Shown: one piece after another, positions 32,007-40,976 of the stretch
Position numbering within the stretch: the stretch's first letter is position 1
How the letters are laid out: the number at the start of each line of letters is the position of its first letter
Assembly: GCF_900107645.1 (NCBI RefSeq)
Contig: NZ_FNQN01000002.1
Coordinates: forward strand, 186,001 to 250,000
From: Desulfuromusa kysingii
GTDB lineage: Bacteria > Desulfobacterota > Desulfuromonadia > Desulfuromonadales > Geopsychrobacteraceae
Direction: 5' to 3'
Length of the DNA: 64,000 nt
Notes under the pieces: model-generated
Told to the model about the DNA's origin: nothing
The model's database searches: none
What the model saw: only the letters and a program-made list of their open reading frames with translations
Position numbers and translations under genes: made by a program

Positions 32007-32588
32007 ATGGATCTTCTATTACAGGTTTGGGGTGGTAGCTTTTACCTTGCCAATAAGATTTTACTCGCCGTCGCCCTAAGCCGAACGGATAAAAACAAGA
32101 GGCTCTTTAGACTGCTTGGATGGTGGATTTACATTCTCGGAGTACCGGCGTGGGTGATTGTTCTGGCGTCAAAACAGAATTGGATCGCGGCCTCGATTGA
32201 GGCTGGCGGCGTCCCTTCAATGCTGCTGGGACTTTACAGTGTATACAAACAATCTCAAGCAGCGCCCAAAAAGCTGATACGACTTGCCAAATCAGTGACT
32301 TACGCAGCGATCATTTTCGGGATTGGATATAGTATCTATACAAATGGGGGCATCAATTCACTGACCCAGTTACTTGAAATCGGGACTGTGGTCGGCTTTT
32401 TGCTAGGGAGCTATTTATTGGCATTAAATCAGTTGACAGGTTGGCTGTTTTTCGCCTTGATGAATGGTAGCATGGCGACCCTGATGTTGATTCAGGATAA
32501 GCCCATACTCTCGATTCAACAACTCTGCTCATTATGCTTTGTTGTCTATGGTTTCATTGTGGCAACCAAGATGAAAAACAGATCATAA
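32007..32588 (+). CDS. PnuC-like multi-span membrane protein
   Basis: A 193-residue protein with about six or seven hydrophobic spans. The last part (EIGTVVGFLLGSYLLALNQL, TGWLFFALMNGSMATLMLIQ, then QQLCSLCFVVYGFIVATK) resembles the end of PnuC nicotinamide riboside transporters, where a Trp-rich span and a final G-Y pattern occur. The resemblance is loose, so a SWEET/PnuC-like fold with another substrate is equally possible. It has no NAD-related neighbours. Confidence 0.5.
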   Translation: MDLLLQVWGGSFYLANKILLAVALSRTDKNKRLFRLLGWWIYILGVPAWVIVLASKQNWIAASIEAGGVPSMLLGLYSVYKQSQAAPKKLIRLAKSVTYAAIIFGIGYSIYTNGGINSLTQLLEIGTVVGFLLGSYLLALNQLTGWLFFALMNGSMATLMLIQDKPILSIQQLCSLCFVVYGFIVATKMKNRS

Positions 32589-32619
32589 TCACATTCATTG
32601 GCCATAAAAGAGGAGCGCC

Positions 32620-33120
32620 ATGCCACAACTCAGTGCATCGCAACAAAAACTATTAAAAACAATCCATCTGCTTGCGGCGGGACTGTGGTTATCAAGTGTT
32701 ATCATTTTAATGCTGCTACCATTGCTCTCGAGAGGAATCACTTCAGGAGATGAGATCTACATGTATAACCGCGCCTATCACTTTATCGATATGCTGATCC
32801 TCACCCCCGCCGCGATTGTTACGTTTCTGACCGGTCTTATTTACTCATTGTTTACCCAGTGGGGATTTGTTCGACACGGATGGATCATTTATAAATGGAT
32901 CATTACATTATTGATCATTATTACAGGGACATTTTATCTTGGTCCCATGGTCACAAAACTTCTGGCAATTGCGGATGCCAAGCGAATCGTAGCACTGCAG
33001 GACTCTTATTATATTCAAGGGGAAGTCATCGGTCTTTCTGCCGCAATCATCAATTCATTACTGCTCATTGTTGCCGTGTTATTCTCTGTTTATAAACCCT
33101 GGAAAAATGTAAAAAGATAA
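32620..33120 (+). CDS. DUF2269-type integral membrane protein
   Basis: A 166-residue protein with four spans: KTIHLLAAGLWLSSVIILML, LILTPAAIVTFLTGLIYSL, WIIYKWIITLLIIITGTFYL and GLSAAIINSLLLIVAVLFSV. The early I-H-L-x-x-A-G-x-W and the K-W in the third span fit the DUF2269/CopD-like four-helix group. The function is unknown. AGAGGAG lies upstream. It comes 31 bp after the previous gene. Confidence 0.65.
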   Translation: MPQLSASQQKLLKTIHLLAAGLWLSSVIILMLLPLLSRGITSGDEIYMYNRAYHFIDMLILTPAAIVTFLTGLIYSLFTQWGFVRHGWIIYKWIITLLIIITGTFYLGPMVTKLLAIADAKRIVALQDSYYIQGEVIGLSAAIINSLLLIVAVLFSVYKPWKNVKR

Positions 33121-33388
33121 GAAGAGACAGCGATTCAACGGTAACATCAACGATCTGCCTCAATCGTGGAACGGGGTCCTGGTCGGCCTTTCGACGCTTC
33201 GCATTTCGAAGAGATTGTACTTATGCGTGCAAACAATTTTTCTGGCTTTTAACTCACGAAAACAAAATTCTTTTTTCCTATATGACAAGTCAACACTATT
33301 GCAACTTCGCACCATCTGTTATACTGACAACTCAAAGACGGTCTCACCTAACAAATGACCGTAATATTAACTACCAGGAAAACAATCC

Positions 33389-33628
33389 GTGCCTCTAGAA
33401 CCCAGAATCAGCCTCGCTTGCCCTTACTGCGACGAATTGATCTACGAAACCCTCAGTTGGTTTAAGCAGCCCTATTTCAACTGCCCCGCTTGCGACAATG
33501 GCTTAGCCGCTGGTCAATTCACCAGCGTTATCCGTGAATTAGAGCATGCCATGGATGCAAGGGTCGAAGAAATAATTAATGATGCGCCGCACACCAGTTG
33601 TTGTGGCAAGAAATCTTGCTGCCATTAA
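33389..33628 (+). CDS. Small zinc-ribbon-like Cys-rich protein
   Basis: A 79-residue protein starting at a GTG (CAGGAAAA upstream). SLACPYCDELIYE and FNCPACDNGLAA form two C-x-x-C knuckles 21 residues apart, a likely zinc ribbon. The C-terminus ends SCCGKKSCCH, a second metal-binding cluster. I know of no function. A terminator follows at 33656. Confidence 0.6.
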   Translation: MPLEPRISLACPYCDELIYETLSWFKQPYFNCPACDNGLAAGQFTSVIRELEHAMDARVEEIINDAPHTSCCGKKSCCH

Positions 33629-33655
33629 GGGGCTTTTGATTCACATTTAAGTAAC

Positions 33656-33680
33656 AAAAAAGGGAACTCTCCCTTTTTAT
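33656..33680 (+). terminator. Rho-independent terminator
   Basis: AAAAAGGGA and TCCCTTTTT pair around ACTC, followed by ATTT. It is 28 bases after the zinc-ribbon gene. Confidence 0.75.
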
Positions 33681-33754
33681 TTATCCCTGTTCGTGAAAAA
33701 GCGGATTCGAGCTACCTCGAAAAACATGAACAACTCGATGTAAGGAATTAATTT

Positions 33755-34210
33755 ATGTTCGAAGACAACCACCCTGACCTACGAAAAATCGTGAATACTT
33801 ATCTAGGAGTTGATGCCGGTGGGGCGTCAAAGACGGCCTTTGATAAGGCCAAGTTGGAGATTATCTCGACTAAAACCGCCCTGGCCAAAGCCATCGGTCA
33901 CATCACAATGGACAAATATCTTGAAATTGTTGGCAAAGATTCTCCGGATGTGGCTCAGATTGTAAAAGATGCGGTCGCAATGTTGGATAGCTACTATATC
34001 CCCCTCCCGAGTGAATCAATCAACGCAGGTTTTGCTCGGGCAAAAAAAGAATCGATCGCGAAATTAAAAAGTCATGCGTCTCAGTTAAAATACTTTTCCT
34101 TTAAAGACTATACCGTCAGGAAAAAGAAAAAGGCTGCTGCCAAAAAAGCACGCTCGACAAACTTCGATAATGTTCGCGTCGAAATAAGAAAAAGTGTAAA
34201 GAGTAGTTGA
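33755..34210 (+). CDS. Hypothetical protein with basic C-terminus
   Basis: A 151-residue soluble protein, mostly helical (SKTAFDKAKLEIISTKTAL, QIVKDAVAMLDSYY). The Lys-rich tail VRKKKKAAAKKARS could bind nucleic acid. AAGGAATT upstream supports the ATG. I do not recognise a family and see no operon. Confidence 0.55.
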   Translation: MFEDNHPDLRKIVNTYLGVDAGGASKTAFDKAKLEIISTKTALAKAIGHITMDKYLEIVGKDSPDVAQIVKDAVAMLDSYYIPLPSESINAGFARAKKESIAKLKSHASQLKYFSFKDYTVRKKKKAAAKKARSTNFDNVRVEIRKSVKSS

Positions 34211-34300
34211 GATCCCCAGTAACATGATCTGATGAGCTTATCGTAACCCTGCAACAACTCTCTTATTTTATAAAATCATAAACGAAGGGATAATCCGGTT

Positions 34301-34603
34301 TCAATCCTCCGCAAGGAGAGCTGCAAGGGTCGCAAGGATTGCCGCTACATCATCCGGGGCGACCTCAGAAAACCAGATTTTCTGTGGGTAAATCATCACA
34401 TTTGCCCCTTTTTCACAGAGCCCCATACACCCGGAGGTCGAAACTCTGACAATCCCCTTCCAACCCTTTTCCTCAACCCCGGCTTTTAATCTCGATTTCA
34501 CCTGCTGACTGTTATTGTCGGCACATGACTTCCTCGCCCCATCACGATCATTAGTACAAACAAAAACATGAGCAGCATAAGGGGATTCATTTTGTTGAAG
34601 CAT
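34301..34603 (-). CDS. Thioredoxin-like [2Fe-2S] ferredoxin domain protein
   Basis: A 100-residue protein of the thioredoxin-like ferredoxin family (as in NuoE C-terminal domain and Shethna-type FeSI). HVFVCTNDRDGARKSCAD supplies two Cys and TSGCMGLCEKGANVMIYP the other two, which ligate a [2Fe-2S] cluster. The C-terminus (WFSEVAPDDVAAILATLA) is the standard end. It is a small electron carrier with unknown partner and stands alone. AGGAGATATC precedes the ATG. Confidence 0.88.
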   Translation of the reverse strand: MLQQNESPYAAHVFVCTNDRDGARKSCADNNSQQVKSRLKAGVEEKGWKGIVRVSTSGCMGLCEKGANVMIYPQKIWFSEVAPDDVAAILATLAALLAED

Positions 34604-34750
34604 CAGAAGATATCTCCTAAATATAGGTTAGTTTCGTAAACAACAGATTTCAGAGCACCTGAAAAGACCCATCAAATAAAGGCCCGCCCTGACCTAGATT
34701 AAGTCGATCCCGCTTAAAATGGAAGGGGGAGCCCCACTGATAGCATTTAT

Positions 34751-34779
34751 TTTACCAATAGATGATATCGATTATATTT
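34751..34779 (+). promoter_or_regulatory. Possible promoter for the small RNA below
   Basis: TTTACC (34751-34756) and TATATT (34774-34779) with a 17-base spacer; four and five positions match consensus. It places the 5' end near 34786. Confidence 0.35.
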
Positions 34780-34785
34780 ATATTA

Positions 34786-34966
34786 ACTGTTTGTTTTTTC
34801 ATCCGAATTCAATTAGGCTTCAGGAGTTGTCATCCTCAGTACCATGTTTCAAAAAGGATGCTGTAGCTGTGGAGTGAAAAGATGATGATCGTGGCAGGTC
34901 ACCCTTTTCGCAACACAAACAGCTCCAACCTGTTAAGGCGGGGAATCTCTTTCCCCGCTTTTTCTT
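34786..34966 (+). ncRNA. Candidate structured small RNA with terminator
   Basis: No protein-coding frame explains this stretch. GGAGTTGT (34823-34830) pairs with ACAGCTCC (34919-34926). Inside it, CATCC (34831) pairs with GGATG (34856), and GTGAAAAG (34874) pairs with CTTTTCGC (34904). This gives a three-way junction. It ends in an 8-bp GC-rich hairpin with a T-run. Unpaired GGA triplets could bind CsrA. It matches no RNA family I can recall (not 6S, SRP, tmRNA or RNase P). The 5' end is only a promoter guess. Confidence 0.45.
34938..34966 (+). terminator. Rho-independent terminator
   Basis: GCGGGGAA and TTCCCCGC pair around TCTCT, followed by TTTTTC TTTT. The T-run is on the plus strand only, so it terminates a plus-strand transcript, not the transporter gene on the minus strand. 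Confidence 0.8.
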
Positions 34967-35039
34967 TTGGTCGTAAATCCCGTCAACAAGACAGAAATAT
35001 CCCAAAGTAGCCTGAGAAAAAAGGGTGACTAACCTTAAC

Positions 35040-36638
35040 TTAACGTAAAAATAAAATGAGGATTTTGGTAAAGAAGATCATGCCGATAAGCGCCACTGGA
35101 TAAACGGTTGCGTAGGCAGCAGCAGCATAGGGTTCGTCGGAAATAGCCGAGGCACTCGCCAACCCCGGGGTACTGGTCATCCCTCCAGTCAAAACACCAA
35201 TCATACGTAAAAAATTGATTTTGAGCAGATAACGGCAAATGAGCATACTCAGCAACAATGGTACAGTCGTCACGACCAGGCCGGAAATGAAGAGTGGCAA
35301 CCCTTGTTGAGACAGGGTCTCTAGAATTGTGGCTCCGGTTCGGGTACCGACTGTCGCCAAAAAAAGCAACAACCCCAATTCACGGATAAAGGTGTTGGCA
35401 GTGGAAGGGATTTCCCAGACAATAGGTCCAGTTTTATACAGGTTGCTTAAAATCAGACCAGCGAGTAAAACCCCGCCCGTAATCCCTAACGAAAAAGATC
35501 CAATCCATGGCAAAGTCAGGGGGATTCTCCCCAGCAGGAAACCGGCAAGAAGCCCTAAAAATATGGGTAACAACTTAATCCGGAAAGTCTCTTTGACGTC
35601 ATTCCCAAGGATTCGGCTGACGTTTTTAATGGCATTTTCTTCACCGACAACGTGCAGGATATCGCCCAAGTGGAGTCGGGTATGCGTTTCTGCTGGCAGC
35701 TCAATGCCGTTACGGACCACCCGCGACACCCGCACATTAAATGCGTCTCTGAGGTTCAAAAACCCGATGGAATGTCCCACCACTTTCTGCTGGGAAACAA
35801 TAATGGTTTTCTTGGTCATCCCCCGAGTAAATTCAAGCTTACCCTCGACTGGATGTCCCATATAGAGTTCCATTTTTTTCAAATCTGCTTTGCGACCGAC
35901 AATCCGCAGCAGATCTCCCTCGCGCAAAATGGTCTCACCGGAAACAAGAATCGGCTCTTCTGCCCCGCGCCGCAATAATCGGGTCAAAACCACGGGGGCA
36001 ATATTTTTTAAATAGATATCGTGAACCTTTTTGTCAAACAGGTTCGGATTGGTCACTTCTATGTGGTGGTAAGTGAATGGGGGATTATTATCGGTCAACT
36101 CACGATGGAGCGACTCTTCTTCATCCTTAATATTCAGGTTGAGGACTTTCGGTAGCAGATTGATGAAAACAATCACACCGACAACACCAAAACAGTAGGT
36201 GAGCCCGTAAGCCGCCGGGGCCTGACTGTGTTCAACGGCTTCGACAGCAACGGCGAGTCCCGGCGTACTGGTCAACGCTCCGGCAAAAAGTCCAGCCGCA
36301 ATCCCGAGGTCAAACTTAAAAAACCAGGAACAGACCAAAGTCATCAAGAAACCAACAAAAACAACAGAGATGGCCCCTAATGCGAGACTTAAACCATGAC
36401 TCCTGAATGAAGGGATGAAGCCCGGCCCCGCCTGAAGGCCGACCGAATAGATAAATAACACAAGCCCAAGGGTCTGAAACTCTTGCGGAAGAGAATAACC
36501 AAAGTGGCCAAAGGCCAGAGCGACAAAAATAATCGCTGAAGAGCCTAAAGAAAATGATTTGAGTTTGATGTGACCCAACATCTCTCCAAGAATAACAACC
36601 ACCAAGAGGAGAAAAATCGAGTTATGCATAAGTGTCAT
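35040..36638 (-). CDS. AspT/YidE-family transporter with RCK domains
   Basis: A 532-residue inner-membrane protein of the aspartate:alanine exchanger family. There are two halves of five to six spans, each with the family motif GALTSTPGLA (about 120) and GGMTSTPGLASASA (about 495). A cytosolic middle (about 200-360) holds two TrkA-C-like ligand domains (LREGDLLRIVGRKADL and LHLGDILHVVGEENAI). Known members exchange aspartate for alanine or transport other small acids; the substrate here is open. The gene is monocistronic and faces the small RNA. Confidence 0.85.
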   Translation of the reverse strand: MTLMHNSIFLLLVVVILGEMLGHIKLKSFSLGSSAIIFVALAFGHFGYSLPQEFQTLGLVLFIYSVGLQAGPGFIPSFRSHGLSLALGAISVVFVGFLMTLVCSWFFKFDLGIAAGLFAGALTSTPGLAVAVEAVEHSQAPAAYGLTYCFGVVGVIVFINLLPKVLNLNIKDEEESLHRELTDNNPPFTYHHIEVTNPNLFDKKVHDIYLKNIAPVVLTRLLRRGAEEPILVSGETILREGDLLRIVGRKADLKKMELYMGHPVEGKLEFTRGMTKKTIIVSQQKVVGHSIGFLNLRDAFNVRVSRVVRNGIELPAETHTRLHLGDILHVVGEENAIKNVSRILGNDVKETFRIKLLPIFLGLLAGFLLGRIPLTLPWIGSFSLGITGGVLLAGLILSNLYKTGPIVWEIPSTANTFIRELGLLLFLATVGTRTGATILETLSQQGLPLFISGLVVTTVPLLLSMLICRYLLKINFLRMIGVLTGGMTSTPGLASASAISDEPYAAAAYATVYPVALIGMIFFTKILILFLR

Positions 36639-36768
36639 AAAAGTCTATCTCGCTTTATTTTTAATTCGCTAGAACTGTAACAAATAAGAGAGCTTTCCGC
36701 AATCACCTGAACTGCAAAAAAACTTTTAAATTTAAATACTTACAAACATTGTTTTAGTTCTAAGGAGC

Positions 36769-36784
36769 GTAACAATAGTGTTAC
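36769..36784. promoter_or_regulatory. Small palindrome upstream of ydbH
   Basis: GTAACA-ATAG-TGTTAC, a 6-bp inverted repeat in the 286-bp divergent region between the transporter and ydbH. It could be an operator for either gene. The binding protein is unknown. Confidence 0.3.
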
Positions 36785-36924
36785 AAAAAACTGCCTACAA
36801 CAGTCGAGGGATAAACCGCTAAAAACTCCGAAAAAAGGGATATAAATTATATCTCTCTTCAAAATCGCTTATGATAAAATGACATCGTCGTCAAAAATAA
36901 CGCTTTTTGCTGCGCCGGGTACCA

Positions 36925-39558
36925 ATGAAAAAGTTTTATTACATAATATTCACAACTTTATTGCTGGTCACCTTGCTGCTGTCTGCTAGCAGTTGGTTTT
37001 ATGCTGAACAGATCCTGAATCAGTTGCTTCGTCCTGAAATTGAAAAAACCGCGACCCAGTGGCTTCAAGCTCAGGTCCAGATCAACCAATTGACGTGGTC
37101 TGACGGCGAGCTAAAAGTCTTGGGGGTAAACATCAAGTCCCCGCAACAACTGATCATTACCATCCCCGAAGTGATGATAAAAGTGACCCTGAGAAACCTC
37201 TGGTCCCATCAGTTGGATGTGCTGCACCTGAAGAGACCGCGAATAGAGATACTCCAACCACCGCATGAGGAAGAGGCTGTCAGCATTGGGCTGAAAATTC
37301 CCGACCACCTCCCTTTCACCATCTCGGAAGTGATCCTTAGCGATGGTTTGTTGTTGTTCAACCATGCAGACCAGAAGTGGCAACTACGGAAACTGAACTT
37401 TTCGGGGGCATTGCAACCAAACAGCCGCTTCACTCTGTCCAGTTTTTGGGGAGCAGACGACAGCGCCCCTCTCGATATCGCGGGAAAGATTGAGATATCC
37501 CCGCAGCAAATTCTGACCCTGAACAAACTCACTTGGCAACAACAGCAGTTACTCACGACCCCCATGCAGATTGCCTTTTCTGGCGCCGACATGAATCTGG
37601 ATCGCACTCACCTGCAACTTGAACAATTTGACCAGAGCAAATTACAAGAACTGTTAAACGCCTTTGGACAACCGCTGCAGCTCCCTGAAGCATTGACCTT
37701 CTCTCTGCGCGATGCGGATCTTGTTTTTTCTCTCCACGATCAGGCGATCACTTTTGAATTGCAGATCGCCACAGGACAACTGGGGTGGGACCAGAAAGAA
37801 GGGTCATTGACTGAGTTTAACATTTCAGGACAACTCACCCCAAAAAACAACCAATGGGTTGCAGCTACCACCGTAACGATCGATGAGGTGGGCCTCCCAG
37901 ATCTGACTATCAGGAAATTGCTTGCGACGGCCAAACTGAACTTCAGACCAGATCAACTCCATCTCGATAACACGGAGGTTAAATTTAACCTCGCGAGTGA
38001 TCATGGATTAAGCGGTCAGGTCAATATGCGCGGGTCTGGAGAATTCTCGTCACAGCAGGGATCACTGGAATTACAACAATTATCCCTATCTCACTGCGAT
38101 TATATGTCGACAGATGGAATGGCCGGAGTGGGAGAAGCAGGGATCAAACTCCAAGGCCGTCTTCATGGTCTCTGGAGTGAAGGGTCGACAAACTTGGATC
38201 TGCATGGCACTGTGACCGCGCACGAAGCTCTTCTGGGAGAACTCTACGCCAACCTCTCCCCCTATCGAGGCGAGTTTTCCTTCACTGGAGAGATCAACCC
38301 TCAGCTGAAAACAGTCACGGCAACAGCAGTCACAATCAACATTCCCCAGGTTGGTCAGCTGACGGCTAGGGGACGACTACACCGTCAGCAGTTCAGCGTT
38401 CAGGGGGATATGCAGATGGCCGATCTGCACCGCAGCTACGGAGAACACCTGGGACCAGTCCTCGCTGAAATCCTGCCGACGTTAGCGGATCTCAAGCTTG
38501 AAGGGGCTATATCCCTCGACTACAAGCTAGACTGGAACCCGGCCGACTGGCAAACTCATGGGGCATTACAATTCAGAGATGTGAATGTCGATTGGGGTGA
38601 GCAAAAACTGCAAATTGAGTCAGCGAACGGTTCCATCCCGTTTGTCATTCATTCAGGAACAAATCCATCGGCACCACCAATAGAAGCCACAGGAAGAATG
38701 GTTTTTTCCACTATTTCTAACGGATTGACAACCCTTAAACAAAAATCTCTTGACCTGCTTGCAACAGACAATCGACTGACCTTTTTGTCGCCATTGCAAC
38801 TGCAACTTGCCGGCGGGCAGGTGACCGTTGACGACCTGAAATTGCAATGGGCAAAGGGGGAACCACAGGGCTCAGCACTCATCAATATTGACAATGTTAA
38901 CCTTGAAACCTTGACCAAAGAACTGAACCTTCCGATCATGCAAGGGCAACTGAGTGCTAACCTGGGAACCCTTCATTATGCCGACCAGAACCTCATGACG
39001 ACGGGTCTTGCCAGAATTCAAGTTTTTGATGGTCTGCTGCAACTCCGCAACATGAAGTACAGTGCCCCATTCTCCCGCTACCCGAGTTTTGAAACCGATA
39101 TCGATTTTTATGGATTGAATCTGTTACAGGCAACCAAGGTTTTTGATTTTGGCGAAATGAACGGCGTTATTGACGGACACATCCATGGACTAAAACTCTT
39201 TGGCACCACCCCGGCAGCCTTTGAAGCAACAGTTACAACCCGGGATACAGGGAAACGGAACATCAGCGTTAAAGCCCTGAATAATCTCAGCGTCATCAGC
39301 CAAGGGGGGATGACTGCGGCACTATCGAGAGGGATCTATCGTTTCATCGATTTCTACCGTTTCCAAAAGATTGGTTTCAAATGTGCGTTGGATAATGATA
39401 ACTTTACCCTGTTGGGGACGGCTCTCAGCGGATCAAACAAATATCTGGTCTATGGTGGGTTCTTACCCCCAAAAATCGATATAACCACCACCACGCCAAC
39501 CATATCATTCAAAGAGATGATGAACCGACTCAGCCGCATTGACCGGACTGGGAATTGA
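36925..39558 (+). CDS. ydbH: YdbH-family AsmA-like protein (phospholipid transport)
   Basis: An 877-residue protein with one N-terminal inner-membrane anchor (IIFTTLLLVTLLLSASSWFY) and a long periplasmic part. The latter is made of repeated beta-strand pairs typical of AsmA-like bridge proteins, ending in the YdbH C-terminal block (YGLNLLQATKVFDFGEMNG, VIDGHIHGLKLFG, SVISQGGMTAALSRGIYRF). In E. coli YdbH acts with TamB and YhdP in moving phospholipids to the outer membrane. The ATG at 36925 is preferred over the TTG at 36907. The next gene encodes its expected partner. Confidence 0.85.
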   Translation: MKKFYYIIFTTLLLVTLLLSASSWFYAEQILNQLLRPEIEKTATQWLQAQVQINQLTWSDGELKVLGVNIKSPQQLIITIPEVMIKVTLRNLWSHQLDVLHLKRPRIEILQPPHEEEAVSIGLKIPDHLPFTISEVILSDGLLLFNHADQKWQLRKLNFSGALQPNSRFTLSSFWGADDSAPLDIAGKIEISPQQILTLNKLTWQQQQLLTTPMQIAFSGADMNLDRTHLQLEQFDQSKLQELLNAFGQPLQLPEALTFSLRDADLVFSLHDQAITFELQIATGQLGWDQKEGSLTEFNISGQLTPKNNQWVAATTVTIDEVGLPDLTIRKLLATAKLNFRPDQLHLDNTEVKFNLASDHGLSGQVNMRGSGEFSSQQGSLELQQLSLSHCDYMSTDGMAGVGEAGIKLQGRLHGLWSEGSTNLDLHGTVTAHEALLGELYANLSPYRGEFSFTGEINPQLKTVTATAVTINIPQVGQLTARGRLHRQQFSVQGDMQMADLHRSYGEHLGPVLAEILPTLADLKLEGAISLDYKLDWNPADWQTHGALQFRDVNVDWGEQKLQIESANGSIPFVIHSGTNPSAPPIEATGRMVFSTISNGLTTLKQKSLDLLATDNRLTFLSPLQLQLAGGQVTVDDLKLQWAKGEPQGSALINIDNVNLETLTKELNLPIMQGQLSANLGTLHYADQNLMTTGLARIQVFDGLLQLRNMKYSAPFSRYPSFETDIDFYGLNLLQATKVFDFGEMNGVIDGHIHGLKLFGTTPAAFEATVTTRDTGKRNISVKALNNLSVISQGGMTAALSRGIYRFIDFYRFQKIGFKCALDNDNFTLLGTALSGSNKYLVYGGFLPPKIDITTTTPTISFKEMMNRLSRIDRTGN

Positions 39559-39586
39559 AGCTAAAACAGAAGAGAGAGGATCAAAG

Positions 39587-40174
39587 ATGAAAACAATCAC
39601 TCGCAGCCTAATGTTATTACTGACGCTGACAGTTATCTCTTGTGTGACTATTAATATCTATTTCCCAGCCGAGGAACTTCGTGGCGCAGCAGACAAGATC
39701 GTCAACGAGGTTTGGGGGGACCCTTCGCAAAATGGAGCTGATGAAGCCTTACCACCAGCAGAAGGAAAAACTCCCGGCAGTAGCTTTTTCCACCTTCTTG
39801 CTCCCACAACTGCGGTTGCTGCTCAGGATATCAACGTCAGCACTCCGACAATCCGAGCCATCAAAGAGGCAATTAAAAATCGCTCTGCCGAGTTGATAGA
39901 GTTCCTGAACTCGGGACATATCGGTCTCAGTTACGATGGTCTGCTCAAAATCCACACCGCTGCAGGCCTATCCATGAAACAGAAAGCTCAAGTAAATAAA
40001 CTGATCAAGGCAGAAAATCAGGATCGGCAACGACTCTACAAAGAGATAGCCAGCGCCAATAATTTTCCTGATAAAGCGAACGAAATCCAAAATATTTTTG
40101 CGGAGTCATGGCGCAAGCAAGCGCAAACAGGGTGGTATATAGAAAAGTCAGACGGTAGCTGGGGGGTAAAATAG
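39587..40174 (+). CDS. DUF1318 (YdbL) lipoprotein
   Basis: A 195-residue protein. The signal peptide ends in a lipobox (LTVISC), so it is a lipoprotein, unlike the soluble YdbL of E. coli. The mature N-terminus VTINIYFPAEE is a short beta strand reminiscent of the T-I-N strand of the separate lipoprotein YnbE. The C-terminal half is the DUF1318 domain (HTAAGLSMKQKAQVNKLIKA, YKEIASANNFPDKANEI, SWRKQAQTGWYIEKSDGSW). It follows ydbH by 28 bases, with GAGAGGATC upstream of the ATG, mirroring the ydbH-ynbE-ydbL operon with ynbE apparently absorbed. Confidence 0.85.
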   Translation: MKTITRSLMLLLTLTVISCVTINIYFPAEELRGAADKIVNEVWGDPSQNGADEALPPAEGKTPGSSFFHLLAPTTAVAAQDINVSTPTIRAIKEAIKNRSAELIEFLNSGHIGLSYDGLLKIHTAAGLSMKQKAQVNKLIKAENQDRQRLYKEIASANNFPDKANEIQNIFAESWRKQAQTGWYIEKSDGSWGVK

Positions 40175-40192
40175 CCTGTCTGATCTGGAAAG

Positions 40193-40233
40193 CCCTCACC
40201 TGGCTCTCCTCTGAAGAGAGAACCAGGTGAGGG
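40193..40233. terminator. Hairpin between convergent ydbL-like and ychJ genes
   Basis: CCCTCACCTGG and CCAGGTGAGGG form an 11-bp stem with a further TCTC/GAGA inside. There is no strong T-run, so termination efficiency is doubtful. Confidence 0.45.
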
Positions 40234-40283
40234 GAAAGAAACCATGACAACATCCCCCCTCATTCACTCTTCGTCTACCCGAC

Positions 40284-40766
40284 TTACTGACCGCAACACT
40301 TCTTATACTTTTTCCCGCTGCCACAAGAACAAGGGTCATTCCGTCCAATTTTAGTCACGCTGATCGGCCGGGGCTTAACCATCTCACCCTCACTGAACAA
40401 CCACTCTTTCCCTTTGCGTAAGAAGTGGCCACGCTCATGATGAGTGCGAGTTCCATCATCGTTACGAAAGCGGGCGACAAACTCAACCTCACCCTTCTGA
40501 TCTTCCGCACCACCAGCCTCAGTTGTAAGGATCTCCAGGCCCAACCATTCGGACTTCTCCGCCCAGATCTTGGTTCCCTTATGGTCATAACCCTCGCGAA
40601 AATCGGGATGAGTACTCTCATAGATAAAATCGACATCGACAACAACATGAGCCGAATAACGTGCCCGCATCAGTTGTTCCGCCGTTTCGGCTAAAGTCTT
40701 CCCGGTAATAATCGGTTCGCAACAAGCGGCGTAGTCAATGCCACTACCACAGGGACAGCTGTTCAT
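40284..40766 (-). CDS. ychJ: YchJ family protein with two SEC-C motifs
   Basis: A 160-residue protein. An N-terminal SEC-C zinc motif ([13 protein letters not shown]) is followed by an NTF2-like domain ([29 protein letters not shown]). A second SEC-C motif closes the protein ([16 protein letters not shown]). The whole length matches YchJ. Function is not known. The ATG at 40766 has AAGGAG 7 bases upstream. Confidence 0.92.
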   Translation of the reverse strand: MNSCPCGSGIDYAACCEPIITGKTLAETAEQLMRARYSAHVVVDVDFIYESTHPDFREGYDHKGTKIWAEKSEWLGLEILTTEAGGAEDQKGEVEFVARFRNDDGTRTHHERGHFLRKGKEWLFSEGEMVKPRPISVTKIGRNDPCSCGSGKKYKKCCGQ

Positions 40767-40976
40767 AAGTAATCTCCTTCGCAAATCGGATTTAAAAACC
40801 TGCCGGAGTTTATTCACCCGTGAGCAAAGAGTCAAGATGGTCTTGAAACTTAAAATTTATGATCAGGTCAAACCTGAATCTCAAGAAAGATGCTATAGTT
40901 CCAAGCAACAAAATTCAGGCCAATCAAAATCAATCTTTAACTCTTAGTCGCGAACAGATAGAAACAAGGCAGAGAG

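Noticed and set aside
34786-34966. Candidate RNA considered as 6S, SRP or a TPP/cobalamin-type riboswitch.
   Set aside because: There is no central bubble in a long rod, no SRP GGAA/GGAG domain pair, and none of the conserved cores of those riboswitches. It also has no downstream plus-strand gene to regulate.
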